Positions 16,995 through 26,722 are shown, counted from the stretch's first letter. The stretch is DNA of 64,000 nt from Campylobacter armoricus (GCF_013372105.1 NZ_CP053825.1:1302001-1366000); one strand, 5' to 3'. The notes: generated from the letters alone by a model not told the origin. Program-made: numbers and translations.

Positions 16995-18792
16995 TATCAT
17001 CATAGGCACAGCTGGGCATATTGACCATGGTAAAACTTCACTTATTAAAGCTTTAAATGGTTTTGAGGGTGATGATTTAAAAGAAGAGAAAGAAAAAGGT
17101 ATTACGATTAATCTTAGCTTTTCAAATTTAAAAAGTGAAAATTTAAATATTGCTTTTATCGATGTGCCTGGGCATGAAAGTTTGATTAAAACTATGATAA
17201 GCGGTGCTTTTGGTTTTAGAGTGTGTATGTTTGTCATAGATATAAATGAGGGTTTAAAGGCTCAAAGTATAGAGCATTTAAGGGTTTTGGAATTTTTAGG
17301 CGTGAAAGATATAGTGCTTATTTTAAGTAAGGTTGATTTATGCAAGGATTTAGCGCAAAAACAAATAGAGCTTTTAAAAGAATTAAAAGCCTTTAAAATC
17401 AATATCTTAAAAGTTTTTCCAACTAGCATTTATAATGAGCAAAGTATATTAAATTTAAAAAATTATCTACTTAGTTTAAAACCTAAAGAAAATGATGAAA
17501 ATTTGATTTTTAGATACTATATAGATAGGGTTTTTTCTCTAAAAGGTATAGGCACGGTAGTAACTGGAAGTTTAAATGAAGGAAAAATCAGCAAAAATGA
17601 AAAAATATTTTGCCTTGAAAATCAAAAAGATATCATTGTAAAAAACATACAAATTCATGAAGAAAATGTTTTAGAAGCAAAAGCTTATAATAGAGTTGCT
17701 TTGAGCTTAAATTGTGATTATCGTGAGTTAAAAAAAGGCTATGTGTTAAGCAAAAAAGGTATTTTTAAAAGTTTTAAAAGTATTGATGGAGTTATTTTTA
17801 CCACAGAAATTAAACATGGAAGTGTTTTAGAATTTTGTAGCGGATCAAAAAAACTTAATGCAAAAATTAGTGTAATCAAAGAATTTGAAGATAAAACTTA
17901 TATTAGCTTAGAATTTGATAAAAACTTACCTTTGTGTTTTGATGATAAATTTATTTTGCTTGAAAATGGGCGTATTAAAAGTGGTGGCGTGGTGTTAAAT
18001 GCAGTGAGCGAGCCTTTAAAAAAAGATGCAAAAGCAAAGTATTTAACACTTTTAGAACAAAAAGATTTTAAAAAAGTGTTTGAGCTTTTAAAACAAACTC
18101 ATAAACTTGGTTTTGGCTTGCTTTCAAGTTATCAGCGTTTCAAACTCACTCATGAACAAGCTTTAAATTTAGCAAAAAGCTTAGATTGTGTTTTTGTCGA
18201 TGAACAAGCTTTAAATGTGTATGATTTAAATGCCATGCAAACTTTGAAAGAATTTATTAATTTTATTTTTTCTAAAAATCCTTATGCTTTAATCTCGCCT
18301 CATTCTATCGCCCTAAGGCTTACTTGGGCAAGTGAGAGCTTTTGTGCTTATACGCTCAAGCAAATGCAAGAAAAACTGGACTTTAAAGATGGCATATGGT
18401 TTTTAAAAGGACAAGACTTTGAAAAATTACAAGAAAAGGCTCATTGTGAGCTTTACGAAATTTTAAAAAAAGAAGGTATAAAACCTACCGCACCTTATAA
18501 TCTTTATGAGTATTTAGAGCTTGATAGGAAAAATGGAGATCTCATCTTAAAAAAACTTACTAAAGAAAATAAAGTCAAAAGACTAGCTCACAATCTTTTT
18601 ATAGAAAAAAATGCTCTTGAAAATCTTATGCAAGAATTTTTAAAACTATTACAAAATCATCATTTAGATGTAAGTTTTGTAAAAAATCATTTTCAAATTT
18701 CAAGAAAATATGCCATAGCCTATTTAGAATATCTTGATAAAAATTACCCTCAAGTAATAAAAATAGATGAAAAAAGAATGTTAAAAATCTAA
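16987..18792 (+). CDS. selB: Selenocysteine-specific elongation factor
   Basis: GTPase that carries Sec-tRNA to UGA codons marked by a SECIS hairpin. The 601-residue product has G1 GTAGHIDHGKTSL at residues 8-20, a G2 region with KGITINLSF, G3 DVPGHE near 59 and G4 SKVD near 115. EF-Tu-like domains 2 and 3 follow, then C-terminal winged-helix repeats that bind the SECIS (last about 200 residues). Length is normal. It overlaps selA by 8 bases. Confidence 0.96.
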   Translation: MHSIIIGTAGHIDHGKTSLIKALNGFEGDDLKEEKEKGITINLSFSNLKSENLNIAFIDVPGHESLIKTMISGAFGFRVCMFVIDINEGLKAQSIEHLRVLEFLGVKDIVLILSKVDLCKDLAQKQIELLKELKAFKINILKVFPTSIYNEQSILNLKNYLLSLKPKENDENLIFRYYIDRVFSLKGIGTVVTGSLNEGKISKNEKIFCLENQKDIIVKNIQIHEENVLEAKAYNRVALSLNCDYRELKKGYVLSKKGIFKSFKSIDGVIFTTEIKHGSVLEFCSGSKKLNAKISVIKEFEDKTYISLEFDKNLPLCFDDKFILLENGRIKSGGVVLNAVSEPLKKDAKAKYLTLLEQKDFKKVFELLKQTHKLGFGLLSSYQRFKLTHEQALNLAKSLDCVFVDEQALNVYDLNAMQTLKEFINFIFSKNPYALISPHSIALRLTWASESFCAYTLKQMQEKLDFKDGIWFLKGQDFEKLQEKAHCELYEILKKEGIKPTAPYNLYEYLELDRKNGDLILKKLTKENKVKRLAHNLFIEKNALENLMQEFLKLLQNHHLDVSFVKNHFQISRKYAIAYLEYLDKNYPQVIKIDEKRMLKI

Positions 18793-18810
18793 GTATTAAA
18801 ATTTAAATTT

Positions 18811-18816
18811 TATAAT
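18811..18816 (+). promoter_or_regulatory. Candidate -10 box for the DsbC-like gene
   Basis: TATAAT 25 bases before the ATG at 18841, inside an AT-only imperfect inverted repeat (about 18800-18830). The hairpin could also serve as the selB terminator. An AAGGA ribosome site follows at 18835-18839. Confidence 0.4.
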
Positions 18817-18840
18817 ATATAAAATTTAAAATAAAGGAAA

Positions 18841-19557
18841 ATGATGAAAAAATCTTTAGCTCTTTTGACCCTTGCTGGCTCTTTATTTGCAGCAAGCAAT
18901 GAAGAAATTATTAATTTTTTTAAAAAAAATCCAAATTTATCTAATGCAAACATTAGTGTTTCTAGTAGAGAAAAAATTCCTGATACTAACTTTGAAGCCG
19001 TGATAGTTAATTTTGAAATTAGTGGTAAAAATTTCCAAGAAATCGTTTTTACTCAAGCAAATATCATTACAACTGAAGTAATTGATGTAAAAAAAGGTGA
19101 GTTTTATTCTCAAGTTTATCAAGCAAAACTTATGGAAAAACAACAAGCTGAATTTGCTAAAAAAGCCTTAGTTGAACTTAAAAAAGAAAAAATGTTTATT
19201 TCTTTAGGTGATAAAAATAAACCTTTACTTTATGTTTTTAGCGATCCTGAATGTCCATATTGTAGAATGCATTTAGATAAAATAGAAGAAACACTAAAAA
19301 CTCATCAAGTTAAATTTATCTTAACTCCTATCCATGACACTAGTGCTTTTGAAAAATCTGCATTAATTTATCAAGAAAGTAAAAATGCTAAAAGTGATGA
19401 ACAAAAAATCACCATTATGAAAAAATATTATGATGAAAATCTTAAAGATTATAAAAAACCTAGTGAAGCTGAAGTTAAAGCAGTAAGAGAAACTTTTGCA
19501 AAATACTCTAAACTTGGTCTTCGTGCTGTTCCAACTATAATCGATGCTCAAAAATAA
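18841..19557 (+). CDS. DsbC/DsbG-like periplasmic thiol:disulfide protein
   Basis: Exported thioredoxin-fold protein of 238 residues. The signal peptide is MMKKSLALLTLAGSLFA. An N-terminal region resembling the DsbC dimerisation domain covers about residues 20-100. The thioredoxin domain has the active site CPYC at residues 138-141 and the cis-Pro loop RAVPTII near the end. A role in disulfide isomerisation or reduction in the periplasm is likely, as for Cj1380. The start could be the ATG at 18841 or 18844; both follow AAGGA. It overlaps the lipoprotein gene by 14 bases. Confidence 0.88.
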   Translation: MMKKSLALLTLAGSLFAASNEEIINFFKKNPNLSNANISVSSREKIPDTNFEAVIVNFEISGKNFQEIVFTQANIITTEVIDVKKGEFYSQVYQAKLMEKQQAEFAKKALVELKKEKMFISLGDKNKPLLYVFSDPECPYCRMHLDKIEETLKTHQVKFILTPIHDTSAFEKSALIYQESKNAKSDEQKITIMKKYYDENLKDYKKPSEAEVKAVRETFAKYSKLGLRAVPTIIDAQK

Positions 19558-20074
19558 TCTTTTCTCGCTTGTGCTTGCACTATTTTTAAGTGCTTGCACA
19601 AGTGGTCCTATGCAGACTTTTATACAAACAAGCAATGAGGGTATTTTCCTATATGCTAATAAAAATCAAAGTTTTTCTTTACACATCAATAATCCTTCAA
19701 AATTAAATACAAATTTAGAAGCCAAACTCGCTCAAAAATTACAAAATTTAGGTCTTGTTTTAAACAATACTAGCAGTGAATATAAAATTTACATCAATAT
19801 AGTAGATTTTAAGAAATTTTCCTATGCACAAAGGTTACTTGCTTCTAATGCGAGATTTTTTTATAACGACTTTGATAAAATAGATGATGTATTTGAAATG
19901 GAAGTGGAAAATTACTACCTTTTACAAGTTAATTTGCAAATAATTTCTAAAAACTCTACTCAAAGCACCTCACTTTTAGCAAGAACTGCTTATCTTAGCA
20001 ATATAGATAGAGCCAAAGAATCTTTAGAGGAAAAAATTGCTAATCAAATAGCAAGCTTTTTTTATATGCAATAA
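19544..20074 (+). CDS. Putative lipoprotein
   Basis: A 176-residue protein with a lipoprotein signal (MLKNNLFSLVLALFLSACTS), where Cys18 should be lipidated. The rest is mixed and unremarkable, with TSNEGIFLYANK after the cysteine and a C-terminal region ending KIANQIASFFYMQ. Overall shape recalls small TraT-like outer-membrane lipoproteins, but the family is not certain. It matches the Cj1381 position, downstream of the DsbC-like gene with which it overlaps, and is followed by a clear terminator. Confidence 0.72.
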   Translation: MLKNNLFSLVLALFLSACTSGPMQTFIQTSNEGIFLYANKNQSFSLHINNPSKLNTNLEAKLAQKLQNLGLVLNNTSSEYKIYINIVDFKKFSYAQRLLASNARFFYNDFDKIDDVFEMEVENYYLLQVNLQIISKNSTQSTSLLARTAYLSNIDRAKESLEEKIANQIASFFYMQ

Positions 20075-20096
20075 AGATGGCATTTAAGCCATCTTT
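20073..20096 (+). terminator. Rho-independent terminator
   Basis: Stem AAAGATGGC / GCCATCTTT with an ATTTAA loop, starting in the lipoprotein stop codon and followed by a short T-containing stretch. Confidence 0.85.
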
Positions 20097-20100
20097 TAAT

Positions 20101-20403
20101 ATCCATCAATCACCTAAAATCAGCTACCTTTTGTTAAAACCCACTATATTTAAATCTACTGCTAAATTTTTTTTATGATTGTAAGCTTTTACATATTCAT
20201 AAGAATTGTCAAAATATTTTTCATTATTTTATGTAATCTTGCATCAACTTTTTCACAATTTCTATTGATACATATTTACACCTTATTACATTTTAAGTTA
20301 AGAAGTAACTACTCCTATATATCTAACCAAAATAAAAAATTTAATTTAATTTAAAATCAATAGCTTTAAGCATTTATATATTATCACTTGCCACCATAGC
20401 AAT
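20101..20403 (-). other. Non-coding stretch with a possible decayed minus-strand gene
   Basis: No intact gene. On the minus strand short coding-like runs appear in different frames, for example MKNILTILMNM and then YEYVKAYNHKKNLAVDLNIV near 20130-20200, separated by stops. This could be the remnant of a gene downstream of mqnA. The source family was not recognised. C. jejuni has flavodoxin (fldA) after the lipoprotein gene, but these fragments do not look like flavodoxin. Confidence 0.3.
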
Positions 20404-21072
20404 TTATAATATCTTGCTGTTTGTTTTAGCTAAAAATTTTTTTAGTGCCATTTGCTCCTTTACTCCTATTTTGTAATAAATTAGCTTCAAGTAAGCACTA
20501 ATTTCTTTTTGAGAAAGATTTCTTGATTTAGAATAATTTAGCAAAATATATTGTGGAATGAAAATTTTACTTTTTATGAAATTTTTCATCATTTTTTTAT
20601 AAATAGAAAAATTTTTAACACAAGAAAAGCGAGCAAAAACAAAAGGTAAATTTGTTTTTTCATACCATAATTCACACAAATCAATATAATCTTTTGGATT
20701 TTGCAAATAAAGTTTTAAAGCCTTATCACCGATGACAACCTCCCCTTTTTGCTTTAAAACTTTTGCAAGAGCATTAGAAGTTGCAGAACTTGCATCTTCT
20801 TTGCTTTGAGAATGTTTTTTCACCAAAACGCTTTTTACCTTTTTGTTTGCACAAATTCCTACATTTAAGGTTTTGTATTTTTTTCTACGACTTTCAATAC
20901 TTGAAATAATCGCCGCATCAATGCGTCTAAAATACAAATGGCGATTTAGTTTGCTAGGAACCCCTTTTTTGTATTCTGTAGTTTGCTTAACATAGTTAGG
21001 AAAAGCTGATTTTTTAAGATAGATATGCAAAGGAAGCAAGTTAAGATAATCTATCTTTCCAAAAATCATCAT
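20404..21072 (-). CDS. mqnA: Chorismate dehydratase MqnA (futalosine pathway)
   Basis: Converts chorismate to 3-enolpyruvylbenzoate, the first step of the futalosine route to menaquinone, the respiratory quinone of Campylobacter. The 222-residue protein begins with the family hallmark FGKIDYLNLLPL and contains RRIDAAIISSIES, VGICANKKVKSVLV and VIGDKAL motifs of the MqnA/MqnD periplasmic-binding fold. It matches the Cj1285c position, although the neighbouring upp gene of C. jejuni is missing here. The start may be the second ATG (21069), which fits the AAAGG site better. Confidence 0.88.
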   Translation of the reverse strand: MMIFGKIDYLNLLPLHIYLKKSAFPNYVKQTTEYKKGVPSKLNRHLYFRRIDAAIISSIESRRKKYKTLNVGICANKKVKSVLVKKHSQSKEDASSATSNALAKVLKQKGEVVIGDKALKLYLQNPKDYIDLCELWYEKTNLPFVFARFSCVKNFSIYKKMMKNFIKSKIFIPQYILLNYSKSRNLSQKEISAYLKLIYYKIGVKEQMALKKFLAKTNSKIL

Positions 21073-21264
21073 TACCTTTCTATTATTAAGTTTTAATATC
21101 CTATAAAAAAATATCTTAAATATAAATTAATTTAATTAAAAATATTATCAATACTAAAATTTATATCAAAATTTGTCATTTGTTATGAAAAATTATTCTA
21201 ATCATTGAATATAACTAATCTAAAGATTAGAAGAGAAGAAAGTTTATGGAACTAAAAATTAATC

Positions 21265-21300
21265 AAGTTTTATTTAAAAAATATTTTTTAAATAAAACTT
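21265..21300. repeat. Perfect 36-base palindrome downstream of malic enzyme
   Basis: AAGTTTTATTTAAAAAAT followed directly by its exact reverse complement, all A/T except for the outer G/C pair. It lies 12 bases beyond the malic enzyme stop on the minus strand. It may be a terminator hairpin, although it lacks a GC-rich stem. It is the only strong structure in the 239-base gap to mqnA. Confidence 0.85.
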
Positions 21301-21311
21301 ATCATATAAAA

Positions 21312-22547
21312 TTATTGCAAACTTGTTAGATATTTTTGATAATCAAATTCTTTTGCTAAAGCCACACCATCTTCAACTGCAGCTTTTGCCACAGCAGCAC
21401 TTACAACAGCTTTTACCCTACTATCAAATGGCTTTGGTATTACATAATCTCTGCCAAAACTAAGCTCTTCTACTCCATAAGCTTGTTTTACCTCATCAGT
21501 AACTTCAAGTTTGGCTAAATCTGCCAAAGCTTTAGCTGCAGCTATTTTCATATTTTCGGTGATTTTAGTTGCTTTAACATCTAAAGCACCTCTAAAAATA
21601 AATGGAAAACCTAAAACATTGTTAATTTGATTTGGATAATCGCTTCTCCCAGTTCCAACTATAGCATCACTTCTTACTCTTTTTACATCTTCAGGCATTA
21701 CTTCGGGTACTGGATTAGCTAAAGCAAAAATGACAGGATCTTTAGCCATAGATAAAACCATCTCATCGTCTAAAATTTTAGGTGCACTTAATCCTAAAAA
21801 TACATCAGCTCCTTTTAAGGCTTCTCTTAAAGTGCTATCTTTAGTATCACTTACAAATTCCAATTTATATTTGTTTAAATCATCTCTTTGGGTATTAATC
21901 ACACCTTTACTATCTACTAAAATGATATTTTTTACACCTAGATTTCTATACATTCTAGCACTTGCAATACCTGCTGCACCCGCACCACTTACTACCACTT
22001 TAATATCTTCAAATCTTTTACCACTAATTTCCATAGCATTCATAAGTCCTGCTGTAGAAATAATTGCTGTGCCATGTTGATCATCATGCATTACAGGAAT
22101 TCCAAGATCTTGCAAAGCAGCTTCTATTTCAAAACACTTTGGTGCTGATATATCTTCTAAATTTATTCCACCAAAAGTAGGTGCTATAGCCTTACAAAAA
22201 GTAACAATCTCATCTATACTATGCACATTTATTTCCAAATCATAGGCATTAACATTAGCAAATTTTTTAAATAAACAAGCCTTTCCCTCCATAACAGGCT
22301 TACTCGCACTTGCTCCTATATTTCCAAGTCCTAAAACCGCACTCCCATCACTAACTATAGCAACTAAATTTGCTTTATTAGTGTATTTATATGCTAAAGT
22401 TTCATCTTTAGCAATTTCTAAACATGGCTCTGCTACACCTGGTGAATAAGCCAAAGATAAATCATGAGCACTGCTCATAGGTTTTCTAGCTATAATATCA
22501 ACTTTACCACCTAAGTGATATTCCAAAGCTTCATCTTTTAAATTCAT
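21312..22547 (-). CDS. Malate oxidoreductase (malic enzyme)
   Basis: Decarboxylates malate to pyruvate with NAD(P). The 411-residue protein has the short bacterial architecture without a phosphotransacetylase domain. The N-terminal domain contains [12 protein letters not shown] and [14 protein letters not shown]. The catalytic region is [11 protein letters not shown] and the Rossmann domain carries [15 protein letters not shown]. Corresponds to Cj1287c. Its start overlaps the gltX stop by one base, so the two are probably cotranscribed with gltX first. Confidence 0.94.
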   Translation of the reverse strand: MNLKDEALEYHLGGKVDIIARKPMSSAHDLSLAYSPGVAEPCLEIAKDETLAYKYTNKANLVAIVSDGSAVLGLGNIGASASKPVMEGKACLFKKFANVNAYDLEINVHSIDEIVTFCKAIAPTFGGINLEDISAPKCFEIEAALQDLGIPVMHDDQHGTAIISTAGLMNAMEISGKRFEDIKVVVSGAGAAGIASARMYRNLGVKNIILVDSKGVINTQRDDLNKYKLEFVSDTKDSTLREALKGADVFLGLSAPKILDDEMVLSMAKDPVIFALANPVPEVMPEDVKRVRSDAIVGTGRSDYPNQINNVLGFPFIFRGALDVKATKITENMKIAAAKALADLAKLEVTDEVKQAYGVEELSFGRDYVIPKPFDSRVKAVVSAAVAKAAVEDGVALAKEFDYQKYLTSLQ

Positions 22548-23938
22548 TATTTCCCCTTCATGTAATTTAGTAAATTTTCTATCCTAAGTTTAGCCTTTTG
22601 CACTCCTAAAAATTCTAACACTTCAAATATACTAGGACTTACAGAACTTCCAGTGAGTGCAATGCGTATAGCTTGAGCTAGATCTTTTAATTTAAGATTA
22701 TTTTCTTCTAAGAATTGGTTGGTTAATTCTTCAAATTCACAAGCAACTTTTTGCTCATTCAAAACCATAGCGTATTTTTTCAAATAAGTTAAATTTGTTT
22801 CATTAATAAATTTATCTATAGCCTTTTGATCATATTCTTTTGGGTCATTTAGTAACACTTTTGCTCCATTGATTATGTCATGCAAGGTTTTAGCTCTCTC
22901 TCTTAACATATCAAGTAAAAAACCTGCTTTTTCAAATTTACTCAAATCAAAATTTAAATCTTTTAATTGTCTATTAATTTCCTCAAAAGATAAAGTTTTA
23001 ATATAATGAGTATTAAGCCATTCTAACTTTTTAAAATTATAACAAGATGCACTTTTATTAATATGATTTGGATTAAAAAGTTCTTGCATTTTCTCTAAAG
23101 AAAAAATCTCATCATCTCCATGACTCCATCCAAGTCTTACTAAAAAATTTAACAAAGCTTGAGGTAAAATCCCCATATTTTTATATTCCATCACATCAGT
23201 AGCTCCATGACGCTTAGAAAGTTTTTTGCCATCTTCACCATGTATCATAGCCACATGATAAAATTTAGGAATTTTAAAGCCAAGTGCTTCATAAAGTACG
23301 ATTTGTTTTGGAGTATTTGATAAATGATCATCTCCTCTTATAACATCACTCACACCCATTAGTGCATCATCAATTACAACGGTTAGATTATAAATAGGAC
23401 TACCATCACTTCTTGCGATTACAAAATCATCTAAAATATCTTCAGCCTTAAAGCTAACTTCACCTTTAATACCATCTATAAATTTAATCTCTCCACTTTG
23501 AGGAGCTTTTATACGCACTACAGGCTCTATACCACTTGGTGGTGTTCCTTTAAATTCCCTGTATCTACCATCATATTTTGGACGCTCTTTAGCTGCTTCT
23601 TGCTTAGCTCTTAGCTCATCAAGCTCTTCTTTACTCATATAACAATAATAAGCCTTACCCTCATCAAGTAATTTTTGAATATATTTTTTATAAATATCAA
23701 ATCTTTGGGATTGATACTCTATCGTCCCATCATAATCAAGCCCACACCATTTAAATGCTTCTATAATAGCTTGCGTAGCTTCTTGTGAATTTCTTTTCAA
23801 ATCCGTATCTTCAATACGCAGTAAAAATTTACCCTTATTTTTTCTTGCATAAAGATAATTATATAAAGCCGTTCTAAGTCCTCCTATATGTAAATATCCA
23901 GTTGGGGAAGGAGCAAAACGCGTAGTAATTTCTTGCAT
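22547..23938 (-). CDS. gltX: Glutamyl-tRNA synthetase
   Basis: Class I aminoacyl-tRNA synthetase of 463 residues. The HIGH-type motif appears as FAPSPTGYLHIGGLR near the N-terminus and the KMSKS-type motif as GKKLSKRHGA near 240. The C-terminal anticodon-binding domain is helical. Campylobacter carries two GluRS genes that divide tRNA(Glu) and tRNA(Gln) charging, since it uses the GatCAB amidotransferase route; the locus corresponds to gltX2 (Cj1288c). Which tRNA this copy charges cannot be read from the sequence. Confidence 0.93.
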   Translation of the reverse strand: MQEITTRFAPSPTGYLHIGGLRTALYNYLYARKNKGKFLLRIEDTDLKRNSQEATQAIIEAFKWCGLDYDGTIEYQSQRFDIYKKYIQKLLDEGKAYYCYMSKEELDELRAKQEAAKERPKYDGRYREFKGTPPSGIEPVVRIKAPQSGEIKFIDGIKGEVSFKAEDILDDFVIARSDGSPIYNLTVVIDDALMGVSDVIRGDDHLSNTPKQIVLYEALGFKIPKFYHVAMIHGEDGKKLSKRHGATDVMEYKNMGILPQALLNFLVRLGWSHGDDEIFSLEKMQELFNPNHINKSASCYNFKKLEWLNTHYIKTLSFEEINRQLKDLNFDLSKFEKAGFLLDMLRERAKTLHDIINGAKVLLNDPKEYDQKAIDKFINETNLTYLKKYAMVLNEQKVACEFEELTNQFLEENNLKLKDLAQAIRIALTGSSVSPSIFEVLEFLGVQKAKLRIENLLNYMKGK

Positions 23939-24003
23939 ATTTTTACCTTTTTTAAATTTTTATTGTTATAATGCTATATTTACACTTAAATAAAGGTTTC
24001 AAA

Positions 24004-24831
24004 ATGAGAAAATTTTTAATATCTTGTTGTTTTGCTGCAAACATTTTATACGCACAATCTCTTGGTGGAGTAGCAATGATAGTAGAAAATCAGCCTATCA
24101 CCCTTTATGATATAGAACAAACCATGAAAGAATTAAAAACTAATGATAAACAAAAAGCTATTGCTTTTTTGGTAGATGATAAGATTCAACAAAGCGAAGC
24201 CAAAAAGTTAGGAATTTATATAAGTACTTTTGAGCTCAATGAAAAGCTAGCACAAATTGCAAAAGGTAATAATACTGATATTAATGGTCTGCAAACAAAA
24301 ATAGAAAAAGATGGTTTGAGTTTTGAAGTATTTAAAAATAAAGTTAGAAAAGATTTAGAAAGAGAAAAACTTTATAGAAGTATAATGCAAAATGCAAAAA
24401 TCAATATCGACGATGAAACACTAAAACATTTTTATGAAAATAATCTTGATAAATTCAGCACCTTTTCTAATATAGACTTAGTTGTTTATAATTCTACAAA
24501 TCCAGAACTTTTACAACAACTTACACAAAATCCTATGTATAAAAATTCTCAAATTAAATCAAAAGCCATTAGTCTAAATGCGGCAAATTTAGATCCAAGA
24601 TTGTTAGCTTTGCTTAATAATACAAAAATAGGCGGATTTACTCCTGTATTAAATGGTGAAAATACCTATATAACATATTTTATAAAAGAAAAATATGGAA
24701 AAAATCCAATCGAATTTAATCTAATTAAAGATCAAATCACCAATGCTTATACAATAAATCAAAAAGAACAAGCTTTAAAAAACCATCTTGATAAAATTAG
24801 AGCAAACGCTCATATAGAAGAATTAAGATAG
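24004..24831 (+). CDS. SurA-like periplasmic chaperone
   Basis: A 275-residue exported protein of the SurA N-terminal domain family, matching the Cj1289 position. The signal peptide is MRKFLISCCFAANILYA, followed by VAMIVENQPITLYDIEQTM, typical of SurA/PpiD chaperone domains. A short C-terminal portion (about 130-240) may be a reduced parvulin domain. A role in folding outer-membrane proteins is inferred. The start at 24004 follows an AAAGG site at good spacing; the longer frame to 23971 adds a non-signal extension without a ribosome site. Confidence 0.85.
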   Translation: MRKFLISCCFAANILYAQSLGGVAMIVENQPITLYDIEQTMKELKTNDKQKAIAFLVDDKIQQSEAKKLGIYISTFELNEKLAQIAKGNNTDINGLQTKIEKDGLSFEVFKNKVRKDLEREKLYRSIMQNAKINIDDETLKHFYENNLDKFSTFSNIDLVVYNSTNPELLQQLTQNPMYKNSQIKSKAISLNAANLDPRLLALLNNTKIGGFTPVLNGENTYITYFIKEKYGKNPIEFNLIKDQITNAYTINQKEQALKNHLDKIRANAHIEELR

Positions 24832-24849
24832 GTAAAACCTATCTTAATT
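24821..24849. terminator. Bidirectional terminator between surA-like gene and accC
   Basis: Perfect 13-bp stem (AATTAAGATAGGT / ACCTATCTTAATT) with an AAA loop. It contains the stop of the SurA-like gene and touches the stop of accC on the other strand. Confidence 0.88.
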
Positions 24850-26179
24850 AATGTCTTGAAAGATAATTTGTATCATAATTATTGTTGATAAAATCTGCAT
24901 TATCCATCATAGCTAAATGAAAATCTTTTGTTGTTTTAATTCCACCTATAATAAGCTCTTGTAAGGCAATTTTCATTTTTGCTATAGCCGTGTTTCTATC
25001 CTCTCCCCAAACAACTAATTTTCCTATCATAGAATCATAATAAGGAGGTACACTATAATCTTGATAACAATGGCTTTCCATTCTTACATTGCGTCCTGCT
25101 GGTGCTACATATTTTGTAATTTTACCTGGACAAGGCAAGAAAGTTTTAGAATCTTCAGCTGTAATTCTACATTCTATAGAATGACCTTTAAGTTTAATTT
25201 CTTCTTGTTTTGGTAAAGGATAACCTTCAGCTACTTTAATCATAAGCTCGATAATATCTACCCCACTAACCATTTCACTCACGCAATGCTCAACTTGTAA
25301 GCGCGTATTCATCTCAATAAAATAAAAATCTAAATTTTTATCTACCAAAAACTCAAAAGTCCCTGCACCCTCATAATCAATAGCCTTAGCAGCTTTTACT
25401 GCTGTTTCATGAAGCCTTGCTCTTGTTTTTTCATCTAGTAAAATTGCAGGAGATTCTTCTATAAGCTTTTGATGGCGTCTTTGCATAGAGCAATCTCTCT
25501 CACCTAAATGAATCACATTGCCAAAACTATCTCCTACAATTTGCACTTCTATATGGCGTGGATTTTGGATATATTTTTCCATATACATAGTTCCATCACC
25601 AAAAGCACTCATAGCTTCACTTTCAGCCGACCAATAAGCTTTTTCTAAATCTTTTTCATCTTCAACCACTCGCATACCACGGCCACCACCACCCGCTGCT
25701 GCTTTTAAAATCACCGGATAGCCTATTTCTTTAGCAAGTTTTTTTGCTGCTTCAACTCCATTTAAAGCCCCATCACTTCCTGGAATCACAGGCACACCCG
25801 CTCTTTGCATTACTTGTTTTGCTTTACTTTTATCACTCATTAGTGCCATAGCAGCTACTGAAGGACCTATAAATTTGATATTGTGTTTAGCACAAATTTC
25901 TACAAAATTTTGATTTTCACTTAAAAATCCATATCCTGGGAAAATCGCATCAGCTTCGCTTATTTCAGCTGCACTTATAATCGCTGGAATATTTAAATAG
26001 CTTTCTGAACTTCTTGCATTTCCTATACAAATACTTGCGTCAGCATATTTTAAATATAAAGCATCTTTATCTGCGGTAGAATACACACAAATTGCCTTTT
26101 TTCCCATTTCTTTAATAGTTCTTAAAGCTCTTAGTGCAATTTCGCCACGATTTGCAATTAAAACTCTTTTAATTTCCAT
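24848..26179 (-). CDS. accC: Biotin carboxylase subunit of acetyl-CoA carboxylase
   Basis: ATP-grasp enzyme that carboxylates biotin on AccB, the first half-reaction of malonyl-CoA formation. It has an N-terminal ANRGEIALRALRT, a glycine-rich ATP loop KAAAGGGGRGMRVV, the catalytic region EMNTRLQVEHCVSE and a C-terminal biotin carboxylase domain. The start at 26179 (MEIKRVLIANRG) is preferred because it matches the family N-terminus and follows GGAG; the longer frame adds 12 unrelated residues. It is 443 residues long and lies one base downstream of accB. Confidence 0.95.
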   Translation of the reverse strand: MEIKRVLIANRGEIALRALRTIKEMGKKAICVYSTADKDALYLKYADASICIGNARSSESYLNIPAIISAAEISEADAIFPGYGFLSENQNFVEICAKHNIKFIGPSVAAMALMSDKSKAKQVMQRAGVPVIPGSDGALNGVEAAKKLAKEIGYPVILKAAAGGGGRGMRVVEDEKDLEKAYWSAESEAMSAFGDGTMYMEKYIQNPRHIEVQIVGDSFGNVIHLGERDCSMQRRHQKLIEESPAILLDEKTRARLHETAVKAAKAIDYEGAGTFEFLVDKNLDFYFIEMNTRLQVEHCVSEMVSGVDIIELMIKVAEGYPLPKQEEIKLKGHSIECRITAEDSKTFLPCPGKITKYVAPAGRNVRMESHCYQDYSVPPYYDSMIGKLVVWGEDRNTAIAKMKIALQELIIGGIKTTKDFHLAMMDNADFINNNYDTNYLSRH

Positions 26180-26180
26180 T

Positions 26181-26630
26181 TTATAATTTCTCCACCACAA
26201 ATAAAGGCATACCAAATTCTACAGGCTGACCATCTGCTACTAATACTTCTACTATCCTACAATCATATTCAGCTTCAATTTCATTCATAATTTTCATTGC
26301 CTCAATAATCGCTATAGTACTTCCTTTTTTAATAGTTTGTCCTGCTTTAGCAAAAGGTGCTGCACCCGGACTTGGAGCTTGATAAAAAGTCCCTACCATA
26401 GGACTATTTATAGTTGGTTTATTAGAAGAGTTTGAGCTTGCTTTGGTTTCATTGACTACATTTACATTGATTGGTTGTGGAGCTGGAGTAACAGGGGCTG
26501 GAGCTGGTAATTCACAACACAAATCTTTTTCAAGCTCTATTTCAAATCCATCTTGTTCTTTTATTTTAATCTTGCTTATATTCGCTTCTGCAAAAAGTTG
26601 CATTAATTCTTTGATTTCTTCTTTTATCAT
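26181..26630 (-). CDS. accB: Biotin carboxyl carrier protein of acetyl-CoA carboxylase
   Basis: A 149-residue BCCP. An N-terminal helical part is followed by a Pro/Ala-rich flexible linker (about residues 38-65) and a biotinyl domain with the biotinylation motif EAMKIMNEIEAE near residue 115. It carries carboxybiotin between AccC and the carboxyltransferase. First gene of an accB-accC operon with a good ribosome site (AAGGAG) before the ATG. Confidence 0.95.
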   Translation of the reverse strand: MIKEEIKELMQLFAEANISKIKIKEQDGFEIELEKDLCCELPAPAPVTPAPQPINVNVVNETKASSNSSNKPTINSPMVGTFYQAPSPGAAPFAKAGQTIKKGSTIAIIEAMKIMNEIEAEYDCRIVEVLVADGQPVEFGMPLFVVEKL

Positions 26631-26722
26631 ATATTCTCCTTATTTATAAGACTTAATTTATAATTATATATAAAAATATTAAAAATAACTTCAATTATTT
26701 ATTTTTTACTTTTATTTTAAGA

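Noticed and set aside
15663-18792. selC tRNA or a SECIS element near selA-selB
   Set aside because: No tRNA-like cloverleaf or selenoprotein gene with an internal TGA could be found by eye in the flanks.
24004-24831. Full parvulin-type PPIase call for the SurA-like protein
   Set aside because: The protein is short and the C-terminal region lacks a clear parvulin motif, so only chaperone-like was kept.
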